Assembly: GCF_001635455.1 (NCBI RefSeq)
Contig: NZ_LWEH01000001.1
Coordinates: forward strand, 1 to 64,000
Length of the DNA stretch: 64,000 nucleotides
Source of the DNA: Vibrio sp. HI00D65
Lineage (GTDB): Bacteria > Pseudomonadota > Gammaproteobacteria > Enterobacterales > Vibrionaceae
Direction: 5' to 3'
Shown: piece after piece, positions 1 to 7,708 of the stretch
How the letters are laid out: each line of letters begins with the position of its first letter
Position numbering within the stretch: position 1 is the stretch's first letter
Translations under genes and position numbers: made by a program
Notes under the pieces: model-generated
Seen by the model: the letters and a program-made list of their open reading frames with translations, nothing else
Database searches by the model: none
What the model was told of the DNA's origin: nothing

Positions 1-319
1 TGATCATCCTCTCAGACCAGCTAGGGATCGTCGCCTTGGTGAGCCATTACCTCACCAACTAGCTAATCCCACCTAGGCATATCTTGACGCGAGAGGCCCG
101 AAGGTCCCCCTCTTTGGCCCGTAGGCATTATGCGGTATTAGCCATCGTTTCCAATGGTTATCCCCCACATCAAGGCAATTTCCTAGGCATTACTCACCCG
201 TCCGCCGCTCGACGCCGTTATCGTTCCCCGAAGGTTCAGATAACTCGTTTCCGCTCGACTTGCATGTGTTAGGCCTGCCGCCAGCGTTCAATCTGAGCCA
301 TGATCAAACTCTTCAATTT
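1..319 (-). rRNA. rrs: 16S ribosomal RNA, 5' part only
   Basis: Read on the minus strand, the segment starts with the standard bacterial 16S 5' end, AAATTGAAGAGTTTGATC, at 319 and runs through the universal 27F primer region and the ACATGCAAGTCGAGCGG stretch. It then continues out of the left edge, so only about the first 319 bases are present. The gene is transcribed leftward, away from the rest of the window, so the 23S and 5S genes should lie outside. The short open reading frames in this stretch are chance readings of rRNA. Confidence 0.97.
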
Positions 320-704
320 AAGATTTTGGTGACTCAACGAATACTGACTTCAAAACTACAAAAAGTAATTCTAAAGCTATTACCATTCCAACAGAATGAT
401 AATGAATTGACTGTGCCGATAATAAATTATCGATTGGTCACTCAGTTTATTGAAATCAATGTGATTCCTAAGAATCAATTTTGATATTCACCAACGAGTG
501 CCCACACAGATTGATAGGTTTAAATTGTTAAAGAGCTTTGCTTATCGAAACTTTCTTTTTACAAAGAAACCCTTTAAAGCGGACGTGAATTCTAGTGATT
601 TAATCTTAAGTGTCAAACACTTTTTAAAATTAATTTCTTTCGAAGTTTCCGTCTTACTGATTCCTGCTGAAGCCTTGTGGCGTCTGCCGCGTCAGTGAGC
701 CGGC
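320..704 (-). promoter_or_regulatory. rRNA operon leader with boxA antitermination site
   Basis: This is the transcribed spacer between the rRNA promoters and the 16S 5' end. It contains the boxA element GCTCTTTAACAATTTA (minus strand, 536 to 521), which in enterics and vibrios binds NusB/S10 for rRNA antitermination. The rest is AT-rich leader that should pair with the 3' flank of 16S for RNase III processing. No protein-coding gene is credible here. Confidence 0.85.
589..616 (-). promoter_or_regulatory. rRNA operon P2 promoter
   Basis: On the minus strand there is a perfect -35 box TTGACA (616 to 611), a 16-bp spacer and a -10 box TAGAAT (594 to 589). It lies inside the leader, downstream of P1, at the usual place for an rrn P2 promoter. 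The assignment rests on motif and position only. Confidence 0.7.
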
Positions 705-765
705 ATTATAGAGATCATCGAAAACATGGCAACCCCTTTTTTGATAAAAATTCAAAAAAACTTGT
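705..765 (-). promoter_or_regulatory. rRNA operon P1 promoter with UP element
   Basis: On the minus strand the -35 box TTGCCA (732 to 727) is followed by a 16-bp spacer and a perfect -10 box TATAAT (710 to 705). A GC-rich discriminator comes next, as in stringently controlled rRNA promoters. A run of A and T tracts (about 736-765) lies directly upstream of the -35 box and fits an UP element bound by the RNA polymerase alpha subunit. Confidence 0.8.
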
Positions 766-834
766 TTAAGTGTCTACTTTTACGTCAAAAGTCTCTTTCA
801 ACGCTCAAAGCTCATACAATAATAGGAATATTCC

Positions 835-1359
835 TCAAAACTTTGTGATTAAATCTCTCGAAAAGGGTTCTATATCTAACTCTATAGCCCATTTTTTACT
901 CAACTCTACGATGTTATCTAGAGAGTGCTGCACCGTCGTTATGGTCAATGTGTTGTTATCTAGGTCGTATACTTGTTTTTGTGTGGTGTAATAGAAGTAC
1001 AGAATGACCAACGCATCTTGGTCTCCTTGCTCAGCCTTCGGTTGAATTCGTTTTAGCTTTCGATAGATTTGATTGTGGATTTGTTTAAGGTTCCACACGT
1101 ACACCGCTTCCTTGAAGTATTCATGTCCTTTTACACGACTCGCAATAAAAGCATTTAGCGCCACAGACAAGATCACTCCAAGCACGTTTAAATGGAAATT
1201 GCCCGTTGATTCACCAGCAATTGAATTGGTTGTACCAAATAAGTCAATCAGAATGGTGCCGAATACGATAGCAAACACTGCAAGTGATCCAACTAAAGCA
1301 ACCAACAATAGGTTCATCTTCTTTCTATATTCTTCTTTATTTATTTTCTGTATCTTCAT
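835..1359 (-). CDS. DUF3087 family membrane protein
   Basis: A 174-residue protein with two hydrophobic segments near the N-terminus (about residues 17-39 and 57-72), followed by a charged C-terminal half rich in Lys, Gln and Tyr that should face the cytoplasm. The layout and sequence fit the DUF3087 family of gammaproteobacteria, whose function is unknown. The gene sits just upstream of the rRNA promoters and points the same way, so read-through toward the rRNA operon is possible. The start at 1359 is the first ATG and begins with Lys-rich residues (MKIQKINKEEYRKK). No catalytic motif is visible. Confidence 0.85.
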   Translation of the reverse strand: MKIQKINKEEYRKKMNLLLVALVGSLAVFAIVFGTILIDLFGTTNSIAGESTGNFHLNVLGVILSVALNAFIASRVKGHEYFKEAVYVWNLKQIHNQIYRKLKRIQPKAEQGDQDALVILYFYYTTQKQVYDLDNNTLTITTVQHSLDNIVELSKKWAIELDIEPFSRDLITKF

Positions 1360-1615
1360 CGACTACTTCCTTCCGTAAGCCACCTAATAATTTGCGCATA
1401 CTATCTATGTAAACAACCGGTCGCTTCAACCTTCACCATCTTGTAATGTGTTCATTCTCTATTTAATACGTTGAGTTCTTGAAGTTAGCGCTATAAGCAA
1501 CTCTATTTGACTTCATTAATAGAAAAGAGTTACATACCGCCACAATTTTGGTTATTCATCAATTCATGTTGCTAAAGCTCGTTTCGCTTTATCACATACT
1601 GACAAGGTACATTCT

Positions 1616-2215
1616 ATGCGTTCATTTGTATTACGCGCTCGCGCAGCCCCTACAGAAAGCAAACTTATCTTAGAAGGCGTTGGTCAAGATGCTCATACTG
1701 AGATTCTTGCTCATACTCTGATGAACACGATCTTCGTTGCTCAGTCTCACCGCGAGAATGTCACCGTACACCTGGTATTAGAAAGTACTAAAGATTTTTC
1801 ACGCACGATTACATTTGATTCAAACGAGATCACCAACATTGGTGGTTTCCATGAATCGGCGTTGTTGTCAGCGATAGTAAGAGCGGTTGACGCTTCCCAA
1901 GGTATGACTAAAGAGCAGACGCGTCAGGTTGAACCGGGCATCACTGTTCGTACTATGAGTTTTGAAAAGCTGGTTAAAGAACTGGCTGAAGACCACCAGC
2001 TTTACATGATGGATAAAAAAGGTGACTTTATCCGTGATGCAGAGATTGCTGAAAACCCATGTTTCCTTTTGACTGATCACATCCCTATGCCTAAGAAAAG
2101 CTACAACAGCTTAAAGCGCCTAGGAACAGAGAAAATCAGCTTAGGCCCAAACATGCTATTCGCTTCTCAGTGTGTTGTGTTAATCAACAACGAATTGGAT
2201 ATCCGCAGTTTCTAA
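1616..2215 (+). CDS. trmY: TrmY-type tRNA pseudouridine N1-methyltransferase
   Basis: A 199-residue protein of the SPOUT-fold TrmY family (COG1901). In archaea this enzyme uses S-adenosylmethionine to methylate N1 of pseudouridine 54 in the tRNA T loop; bacterial homologues are mainly in vibrios and relatives and are less studied. The start MRSFVLRARAAPTESKL and the C-terminal glycine-containing stretch ISLGPNMLFASQCVVLINNELD fit the family, where the C-terminal part forms the trefoil knot that binds the cofactor. An AAGG Shine-Dalgarno lies 8 bases before the ATG. It is monocistronic, followed by a strong terminator. The bacterial substrate is an inference, because tRNA position 54 is normally ribothymidine in bacteria. 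Confidence 0.85.
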   Translation: MRSFVLRARAAPTESKLILEGVGQDAHTEILAHTLMNTIFVAQSHRENVTVHLVLESTKDFSRTITFDSNEITNIGGFHESALLSAIVRAVDASQGMTKEQTRQVEPGITVRTMSFEKLVKELAEDHQLYMMDKKGDFIRDAEIAENPCFLLTDHIPMPKKSYNSLKRLGTEKISLGPNMLFASQCVVLINNELDIRSF

Positions 2216-2241
2216 ACTCAATAAGATGAAATCCAATTAAC

Positions 2242-2268
2242 AAAGCCCGGTTGTGCCGGGCTTTTAGT
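2242..2268 (+). terminator. Rho-independent terminator of trmY
   Basis: A 9-bp stem AAAGCCCGG / CCGGGCTTT with a TTGTG loop is followed by TTTAGTTTTT, 27 bases after the trmY stop. Confidence 0.9.
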
Positions 2269-2317
2269 TTTTCCGATGTATATAACACCTTCGTTTAATG
2301 TGTCGCACGCTCCACCC

Positions 2318-2575
2318 TCACATGAGATCTCGCTTTAACGTCTCGTATTGCTCCGATGCTAAGGCGACTAGATGATTGAGCTCTTTCGCATCGTCCTCAG
2401 CTAACACAATTGTAATAAAATGCACGGCATACCCTACACCGCAAAAAATCGACTGTTTTGGACAAGCAAAGACCGAATCGGACAGAAAAGAGAGCGTCGC
2501 TTTGGTATTCCAATGTATCGTTTTCAATTCCCCGGTATTACTAACAATTACGGGGATGCAATTAATCGACACCAC
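2318..2575 (-). CDS. Small hypothetical protein
   Basis: An 85-codon frame starting with GTG, convergent with trmY. The last 40 residues (a hydrophobic GVGYAVHFITIVL core followed by an acidic helix ending in SEQYETLKRDL) look like real coding sequence. The N-terminal part is less convincing and the Shine-Dalgarno is poor. I do not recognise a family. A competing plus-strand frame covers the same bases but has no ribosome-binding site. It could equally be the 3' remnant of a longer gene. Confidence 0.35.
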   Translation of the reverse strand: MVSINCIPVIVSNTGELKTIHWNTKATLSFLSDSVFACPKQSIFCGVGYAVHFITIVLAEDDAKELNHLVALASEQYETLKRDLM

Positions 2576-2672
2576 TGCGATGTGTTAGCAACTAATGCTT
2601 TCGCGACAAAAAGAACTTCTTCTGCACTGTCTAACTCTGTGTGATGTTGCGTTGCTGCTTTCCTTTAAAAAC

Positions 2673-2703
2673 AAAAAGAGCTCAACAATGTGAGCTCTTT
2701 TTT
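2673..2703. terminator. Bidirectional terminator
   Basis: A 10-bp stem AAAGAGCTCA / TGAGCTCTTT is flanked by A5 on one side and T7 on the other. It terminates the leftward permease gene and could also stop rightward transcripts. Confidence 0.85.
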
Positions 2704-2740
2704 ATTAACTATACTTTCGTATCGATTGTGTTATTTAAGA

Positions 2741-3835
2741 TTAACCAAAGATGAAAGTGTATAGGTAACCTGCACCAATCGCCATACTTAGTATTACGAA
2801 TAGAAAGGCCGCAATCATCTGATTTTTGAAGATAGACTTAAGCAGAATAACTTCTGTCAAACTTGCGCCGGCACTACCAATGATTAATGCCATTACTGAA
2901 CCTAAAGCCATACCTTTTTTTACCAATGCAGCACTCAGTGGAATCACAGCTTCAGCACGGATGTACAGTGGAATACCAATTACTGCTGCGATTGGAATCG
3001 CGTACCACTTGCCCTCACCTGCATATTCAGCAATCAGGTCAGTTGGAATGAAGCCATAGATGAATGAACCAATTGCGATACCCATCATCAAGTAAGGGAA
3101 CACTTGTTTGAAGTCTTTCCAAGTTGAGAACCAGATTCTTACCCAGCGGCTAGGTTCTTTCTTCTCAACCACTGTCGCTGTACCGTCAGCCGAGCAGCAT
3201 GATACTTCTACTTTCGGTTCTTCTTTCTTCGTTCCACAGCATGCGCTCTCTTTAACCATTACTGGTGCAGGCTCACCACATGCACTTGTACCACATGAAG
3301 ATTCCGCTTTTGCTGGTTCTGCTTTCTTAGGAGCAGAGTCACCACAACTACTACCACAGCTTGAAGATGAGCCTGTTGATTCATACGCTTCTGATTTTAC
3401 GTAACGCTCAAAGCCTAGTTTTTCCAGTGTGTAACCTGCTACTACTGATACCGTCATTGCGACTAAGAAGTAGAACGCTGCCACTTGCCAGCCAAAGGTA
3501 ATTACGAACAAACCAATGATCACTGGGTTCAATAGTGGACTACCAAATAGGAACACCATCATTGGACCAAAACCCGCTCGTGCACGAAGCAAACCTTTTA
3601 GGAAAGGAATCGTCGAACATGAACAGAAAGGTGTAATCGCTCCCAATAGTGCGGCAATCATATAGCCCTTACCGTTACGTGAGCTCAAGATAGATTGAAT
3701 CTTCTCGGGCGTAAGGAACTCTTGAAGAATCCCAACGATGTAGCTGATCGCCAAGAAAAGGATGATGAGTTCTGCTGCTAAGAAAGCGAACATATCCAGC
3801 GCGTCTTTTAGCATTGTTAACATTTCATTGCTCAT
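2741..3835 (-). CDS. Permease of the YraQ / SO_0444 Cu-Zn efflux type
   Basis: A 364-residue polytopic membrane protein of the DUF318 permease family (PF03773). Hydrophobic segments fall in two blocks separated by a long hydrophilic loop (about residues 165-245) very rich in cysteine, with repeated CGSSC, CGTSAC, SACCG and SCCS motifs. Such a loop could bind soft metals. Homologues are called Cu/Zn efflux transporters, but the substrate here is unproven. An in-frame ATG lies 20 codons upstream, but I chose the ATG at 3835 because a GGAGTTAATT ribosome site precedes it. It is divergent from an ArsR regulator, and the shared region contains three operator-like palindromes, so it is probably induced by a metal or metalloid. 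Confidence 0.85.
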   Translation of the reverse strand: MSNEMLTMLKDALDMFAFLAAELIILFLAISYIVGILQEFLTPEKIQSILSSRNGKGYMIAALLGAITPFCSCSTIPFLKGLLRARAGFGPMMVFLFGSPLLNPVIIGLFVITFGWQVAAFYFLVAMTVSVVAGYTLEKLGFERYVKSEAYESTGSSSSCGSSCGDSAPKKAEPAKAESSCGTSACGEPAPVMVKESACCGTKKEEPKVEVSCCSADGTATVVEKKEPSRWVRIWFSTWKDFKQVFPYLMMGIAIGSFIYGFIPTDLIAEYAGEGKWYAIPIAAVIGIPLYIRAEAVIPLSAALVKKGMALGSVMALIIGSAGASLTEVILLKSIFKNQMIAAFLFVILSMAIGAGYLYTFIFG

Positions 3836-3893
3836 AATTAACTCCAAACAGGATTGAAGGTCGAACTCTATGATGCAAGTATTCGACCCTTTC

Positions 3894-4050
3894 ATTTCGA
3901 ATATTATCGAATTATAGAAATAAATAGTTACAGATCAAGTTTTATTTCGATAAAAATCGAATTAAATTTACAATCGACTAAACTTTCAAGAACTTACGTC
4001 TTCACTTTTTTTTAGATTTGAATTTGACCTTTATTTCGACTATTATCGAA
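3894..4050. promoter_or_regulatory. Three ArsR-type operator palindromes TTCGA-N6-TCGAA
   Basis: Three copies of the same palindrome architecture lie in the divergent permease/arsR region: 3896-3911, 3946-3961 and 4035-4050. Each has exact TTCGA and TCGAA half-sites separated by six A/T-rich bases. Copy 3 ends 21 bases before the arsR start codon, and copy 1 is 60 bases upstream of the permease start. This spacing fits autoregulation and control of the efflux gene by the ArsR-like protein. Repressor binding is inferred from repetition and position. Confidence 0.7.
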
Positions 4051-4071
4051 ATTAAATCTTGAGGAGTTAAT

Positions 4072-4368
4072 ATGAACTTAGAAGTCGTAGCAAAAGCACT
4101 TAAAGAACTAGGCCACCCAATTCGCCTTAGTATCTATAAGAGTGTTGTAAAAGCTGGCTACCAAGGCATTGCGGTTGGCGGCCTACAAGAAGAGCTCGGT
4201 ATCCCCGGCTCTACTTTGTCTCACCACATATCAAGCCTTGCATCAGCGGGCCTCATCAGCCAAAGACGTGAAGGCAGGACTCTCTTTTGTGTTGCAGAGT
4301 ATGAATGTCTAGAAGGGGTTATTGGTTTCTTACAAGACGAGTGTTGCGTCAATGAACAGTGCAGATAG
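4072..4368 (+). CDS. ArsR/SmtB-family metal-responsive repressor
   Basis: A 98-residue winged-helix protein. The N-terminus LKELGHPIRLSIYKSV and the recognition helix region STLSHHISSLASAGLISQRREGR are typical of ArsR repressors, which leave DNA when metal binds. The classic ELCVCDL metal motif is absent; instead the C-terminus carries a CC...C cluster (DECCVNEQC) that could bind the inducer. A good GAGGAG ribosome site precedes the ATG. The 3' end overlaps the start of the broken sigZ gene by 17 bases, so the two were one transcription unit. The divergent neighbour is the cysteine-rich permease. Confidence 0.9.
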   Translation: MNLEVVAKALKELGHPIRLSIYKSVVKAGYQGIAVGGLQEELGIPGSTLSHHISSLASAGLISQRREGRTLFCVAEYECLEGVIGFLQDECCVNEQCR

Positions 4369-4936
4369 CACATCTTTAAACTTAGAGAAGGTGTGGGCTG
4401 AGTATCAGCAAACATAAAAAGCATTCCTCCACTCTAAAGTCCGTAATACCGCCGATGTAGAAAATTTGCTGCATGAGATCTTAATTAAGACTTTTCAGAA
4501 CCAGCACTAAGTGCAAGATGCGAGCAGTGTTAAATCGTGGCTATTTCAATTAACCAATAACACGATTATCGACTTCTACAGTAAACATGCTCGCCAACAA
4601 CGTGATAGCAAAATTGATGCGGACGATTTGTGGTTTGCAGATTTAGACCACAATGAGGAGTTCAAGCAGAAGTTGTCTTTATGCATTGAACTCTTCATCC
4701 AAGCGTTGCCTGAGCAGAGTGCCTCGCTATTGCTTGCCGTTGATATCAAGGGTCAGAGCCAGAAAGCGCTAGCAGAAGAACAAAACGTCAGTTATTCGAC
4801 CATTAAACCTCGTGTTCAGAAAAGCCGTGGCGATCTTAAGAATCTATTTGAACAGTGCTGCAACTTGTCGCTAGACAAACAAGGTAATGTGATTGATTGC
4901 GAGCTCAAACCGGAATCCGGTTGTGGCAACTGCTAA
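4352..4936 (+). pseudogene. sigZ: SigZ-like ECF sigma factor, broken by two in-frame stops
   Basis: Translation from ATG 4352 gives an ECF sigma factor of the SigZ type: region 2 (KAFLHSKV..ADVENLLHEILIKTFQN, then SVKSWLFQLTNNTIIDFY) and region 4 (LPEQSASLLLAVDIKGQSQKALAEE), ending in the family's Cys-rich tail GCGNC. TAA stops interrupt it at codon 22 (4415-4417) and at 4508-4510. No frameshift separates the three segments, and the residues around each stop still match the family, so the stops look like recent point mutations (for example TTA to TAA). A GTG directly after the second stop could restart translation of a 141-residue region 4 fragment, but that lacks promoter-melting region 2. 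It was probably co-transcribed with arsR. Confidence 0.8.
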
Positions 4937-4961
4937 GTGTTGAATGACTATTTTCACATAG

Positions 4962-4998
4962 AACAAAGCCAGCTATTGATGCTGGCTTTGTTGTTTTT
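4962..4998 (+). terminator. Terminator of the arsR-sigZ unit
   Basis: A perfect 12-bp stem AACAAAGCCAGC / GCTGGCTTTGTT is followed by GTTTTTTATT, 25 bases after the sigZ stop. Confidence 0.9.
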
Positions 4999-5032
4999 TA
5001 TTGGTTGTAATATAGGCTTAGACTCAAGTTCG

Positions 5033-5647
5033 CTAAGCCGCTTCCGCTTTTACAACCGGTTGGTAGCGCCCAGGTTTATGATTCATCACGAGAATCAGGT
5101 TGGTGACTACTGCACCCAATACTGACAAGAGTATTAGTGGTGCATCAACGATAAACAGTGAAAGCACCACAATGGTACAGTCCAATGCCATCTGAACCTT
5201 GCCTGCTCGAATCCCAAAACGTTCTTGTAAGAACAGCGCCAGAATATTAAAACCACCTAAGCTCATCTTGTGACGGAAAATCACCAACATACCAGTACCA
5301 ATTAATCCGCCGCCAAGTAATGCTGCATAGAGTGCATGAATCTCGGCGATCTGAATCACGTGATATAAGTGATCCACTGCGAGCGAAACTATCGAAACTG
5401 CAATAAAAGTATTGATTGTGAAACGCCACCCCATACGAGCGACGGATAAAATATAGAAAGGTAAGTTTAGTGCAAAGAACACTTGGCCAAAGCTTAAGTC
5501 TGTTACTTTGGTGATGAAGATTGCTAGACCAGCGGTCCCCCCGGTGAGCAAGCCGACTTGGTTGAAAAAGATAACGCCAAGTGAAACCAGTGCGCTACCT
5601 AAGATCAGTGACAGCAAGTTTTCGCGAAAGTTATGATCTTTATCCAT
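5033..5647 (-). CDS. YitT family membrane protein
   Basis: A 204-residue inner-membrane protein with about five hydrophobic segments and the YitT (DUF161) signature near the N-terminus, GVIFFNQVGLLTGGTAGLA, which is repeated in spirit in the later GHKMSLGGFNILALFL stretch. Family members are multipass proteins of unknown transport role. They usually carry a C-terminal DUF2179 domain in Firmicutes, which is missing here, so this is the short proteobacterial form. The ATG at 5647 was chosen over one ten codons upstream because AGGGAGAG lies 8 bases before it. It is monocistronic and convergent with sigZ. Confidence 0.8.
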   Translation of the reverse strand: MDKDHNFRENLLSLILGSALVSLGVIFFNQVGLLTGGTAGLAIFITKVTDLSFGQVFFALNLPFYILSVARMGWRFTINTFIAVSIVSLAVDHLYHVIQIAEIHALYAALLGGGLIGTGMLVIFRHKMSLGGFNILALFLQERFGIRAGKVQMALDCTIVVLSLFIVDAPLILLSVLGAVVTNLILVMNHKPGRYQPVVKAEAA

Positions 5648-6044
5648 ATGAATGACTCTCCCTGAATCTTTTAACATCGCGTTTCAGTCATGTTGAAACG
5701 ATTTACGCCCAAATTTACGATGTTCAATAGATAAGTCGAGCAAGCGGACAATCTTATACGGAAATTAGTTTGTATATTAGTTTTTACAGTTTTGTGAAAT
5801 ATATCAATAAAGCATATAGTTACAGAGACATTACTAAGTATCCATATTGAATTGCTGGCTTCTCCCTTGGAATCGGTAAGTACCGAGTTTTCCCATTTTT
5901 TAGTCACATTTCGTTCTCAGAGCAACAACGTATAAATATATGCATGAAACGCATAGAGTAAATCACAAATAGTCATTTGATACATACCCTACCCATCATT
6001 ATGATGCGCGACTTCTTACAACATCGAGCGCATGTAAACACCTT
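5648..6044. other. Intergenic region, no gene seen
   Basis: About 400 AT-rich bases between the divergent yitT and His-rich peptide genes. A 78-codon minus frame (5671-5907) overlaps the likely yitT promoter and has no family resemblance, so I do not accept it. The region should hold both promoters; no clear operator was recognised. Confidence 0.5.
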
Positions 6045-6257
6045 ATGTTTTCACAATCTCTTTTTGCTCAACTAGCCAGAATGACGTTATTCCTCGTCAT
6101 TAGTTTGGTTATTGTGCATCACAGTCAACCACTGATTGATCTTTTGGCTCAGCACGCCGTGAGTAGTGGCTGCCACCAGCAATCAGGGCATGAGCATCAC
6201 CATCATATGACTGAACAAAACATGTCTGCGCAAGACCACTCACATCACCACCATTAA
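6045..6257 (+). CDS. Small membrane-anchored histidine-rich peptide
   Basis: A 70-residue protein with one hydrophobic segment (about residues 13-27) and a C-terminal tail with two histidine clusters, HEHHHH and HSHHHH, plus one cysteine. The tail should bind divalent metals such as Cu, Ni or Zn; which side of the membrane it faces is unknown. The gene ends 15 bases before the MFS transporter gene, so they probably form an operon. The Shine-Dalgarno is weak, and the real start could differ. I do not recognise a named family. The biased tail and the short gap to the next gene argue that it is a true gene. Confidence 0.6.
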   Translation: MFSQSLFAQLARMTLFLVISLVIVHHSQPLIDLLAQHAVSSGCHQQSGHEHHHHMTEQNMSAQDHSHHHH

Positions 6258-6272
6258 TTTAAGAGTATTAGA

Positions 6273-7484
6273 ATGAGCATTTTCCATTTTCCTTTACTGG
6301 TATGGCTTGGGATCGGCACACTTATTATCAGTCTAGGGATCAGACAATCATTCGGCATATTCATGATGCCAATTTCAGAGCATTTCGGTACCGGTCGTGA
6401 GTTTTTCAGCTTCGCTATTGCTCTACAAAACCTATTGTTCGGTGTGTTCCAACCTTTTATTGGCATGGCTGCAGACAAATGGGGAGCAAGGCGCATCATT
6501 ATTGCTGGCGCATGTGCTTACGGTTTGGGTTTACTTCTTACCTCAATTTCTACCGAATCGAGCATGCTTTACGTTTCGTTAGGCGCACTGGTTGGCCTTG
6601 GACTAAGTGCAACAAGCTATGTGATCGTATTAGGTGCAGTAGCGAAAGTGGTACCTGCAGAACACGCTGCTAAAGCATTTGGTTTAACTACGGCTGCGGG
6701 TTCATTTGGCATGTTTGCTGTCATTCCGGGTGCGCAATACATGTTGAACGGATTTGATTGGCAGAGTGCTATGCAAGTGTTTGCAGTGTTGTGCTGCGTG
6801 ATGATCTCATTTGCACTTTTCATGCGAGCGCCAAAAGTCGCAACGAGCAAACAAACGCAAATGGAAGATAATCAAACCTTGAAAGAAGCGCTGTCAGAAG
6901 CCTTCTCTCACAGAGGTTACTGGTTGATTCATGCTGGTTTCTTCGTGTGTGGCTTCCACGTGATGTTTATTGCGACTCATTTACCAAGCTACCTAGCTGA
7001 CAAAAACCTGCCAGCGAGTAGCGCAGCAATGGCATTGGCTTACGTTGGTATCTTCAACATCTTCGGTTCTTACTTCTGGGGTGTGATGGGCGACAAGTTC
7101 AGCAAGCGTCATGTGATGTCTGCACTTTACTTAGTTCGAACTGTGGTTATCGGTGCATTTGTCACTCTGCCAGTAACAGAATCGACCGCAGCGATCTTCG
7201 GTGCTGCAATTGGCTTCTGTTGGCTTGGTACGGTTCCACTGACTTCAGGTTTAGTTCGTCAGATCTTTGGAGCTCGTTACCTATCGACTCTGTACGGTTT
7301 GGTATTCTTCACGCACCAAGTCGGTAGCTTCTTAGGAGCTTGGGTTGGTGGTTGTATTTACGATTATTACGGATCTTACGAACCAATCTGGTGGTCGACG
7401 GTAGTACTGGCATTTGCCGCAGCGCTTATCCATTTACCAATCAATGACAAGCCAATTGAGCGTCTGAAATTGGCAATGGCTTAA
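6273..7484 (+). CDS. MFS transporter, monocarboxylate/OFA-like
   Basis: A 403-residue major facilitator with twelve predicted membrane segments. The first loop carries the MFS signature as GMAADKWGARR (about residues 67-77), and the matching loop between helices 8 and 9 reads GVMGDKFSKRH. The overall sequence resembles the oxalate/formate and monocarboxylate branch (CynX/YhjX-like), but the substrate cannot be read from sequence. It follows the His-rich peptide by 15 bases, so metal chelate or organic acid export are possibilities, not conclusions. The gene is followed by a terminator. Confidence 0.8.
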   Translation: MSIFHFPLLVWLGIGTLIISLGIRQSFGIFMMPISEHFGTGREFFSFAIALQNLLFGVFQPFIGMAADKWGARRIIIAGACAYGLGLLLTSISTESSMLYVSLGALVGLGLSATSYVIVLGAVAKVVPAEHAAKAFGLTTAAGSFGMFAVIPGAQYMLNGFDWQSAMQVFAVLCCVMISFALFMRAPKVATSKQTQMEDNQTLKEALSEAFSHRGYWLIHAGFFVCGFHVMFIATHLPSYLADKNLPASSAAMALAYVGIFNIFGSYFWGVMGDKFSKRHVMSALYLVRTVVIGAFVTLPVTESTAAIFGAAIGFCWLGTVPLTSGLVRQIFGARYLSTLYGLVFFTHQVGSFLGAWVGGCIYDYYGSYEPIWWSTVVLAFAAALIHLPINDKPIERLKLAMA

Positions 7485-7532
7485 CGTTTAATACTGATTC
7501 CCCCAATCAGAAACAGCGATAAGCAATCCAAT

Positions 7533-7584
7533 GAGAGAGTGGATATTGAACGGAGTAGTTCCTGAGATATTCGCTCTCTTTTTT
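7533..7584 (+). terminator. Terminator after MFS gene
   Basis: A long imperfect stem pairs GAGAGAGTGGATAT with ATATTCGCTCTCTT, using G-U pairs, and a run of T follows. It lies about 50 bases after the MFS stop. Confidence 0.65.
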
Positions 7585-7708
7585 ATTGGGCGTTAAAATC
7601 GAAATTATAACTAACGAAACTTGCATAAACCTCACTGAATATTAAGACTATTTCTACCGTTTTAATTTATAGTATCCATTCGCTCCTTTAGAACTTACTC
7701 GCAGGCCT

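Noticed and set aside
84-698. Short plus-strand frames (62, 74 and 66 codons)
   Set aside because: They are reverse readings of 16S rRNA and its leader, with no ribosome sites.
2376-2644. Two plus-strand frames of 70 and 74 codons
   Set aside because: They overlap each other and the minus candidate, have no ribosome site and have no coding-like composition.
5671-5907. A 78-codon minus frame upstream of yitT
   Set aside because: It covers the yitT promoter region, has no clear ribosome site and shows no family pattern.
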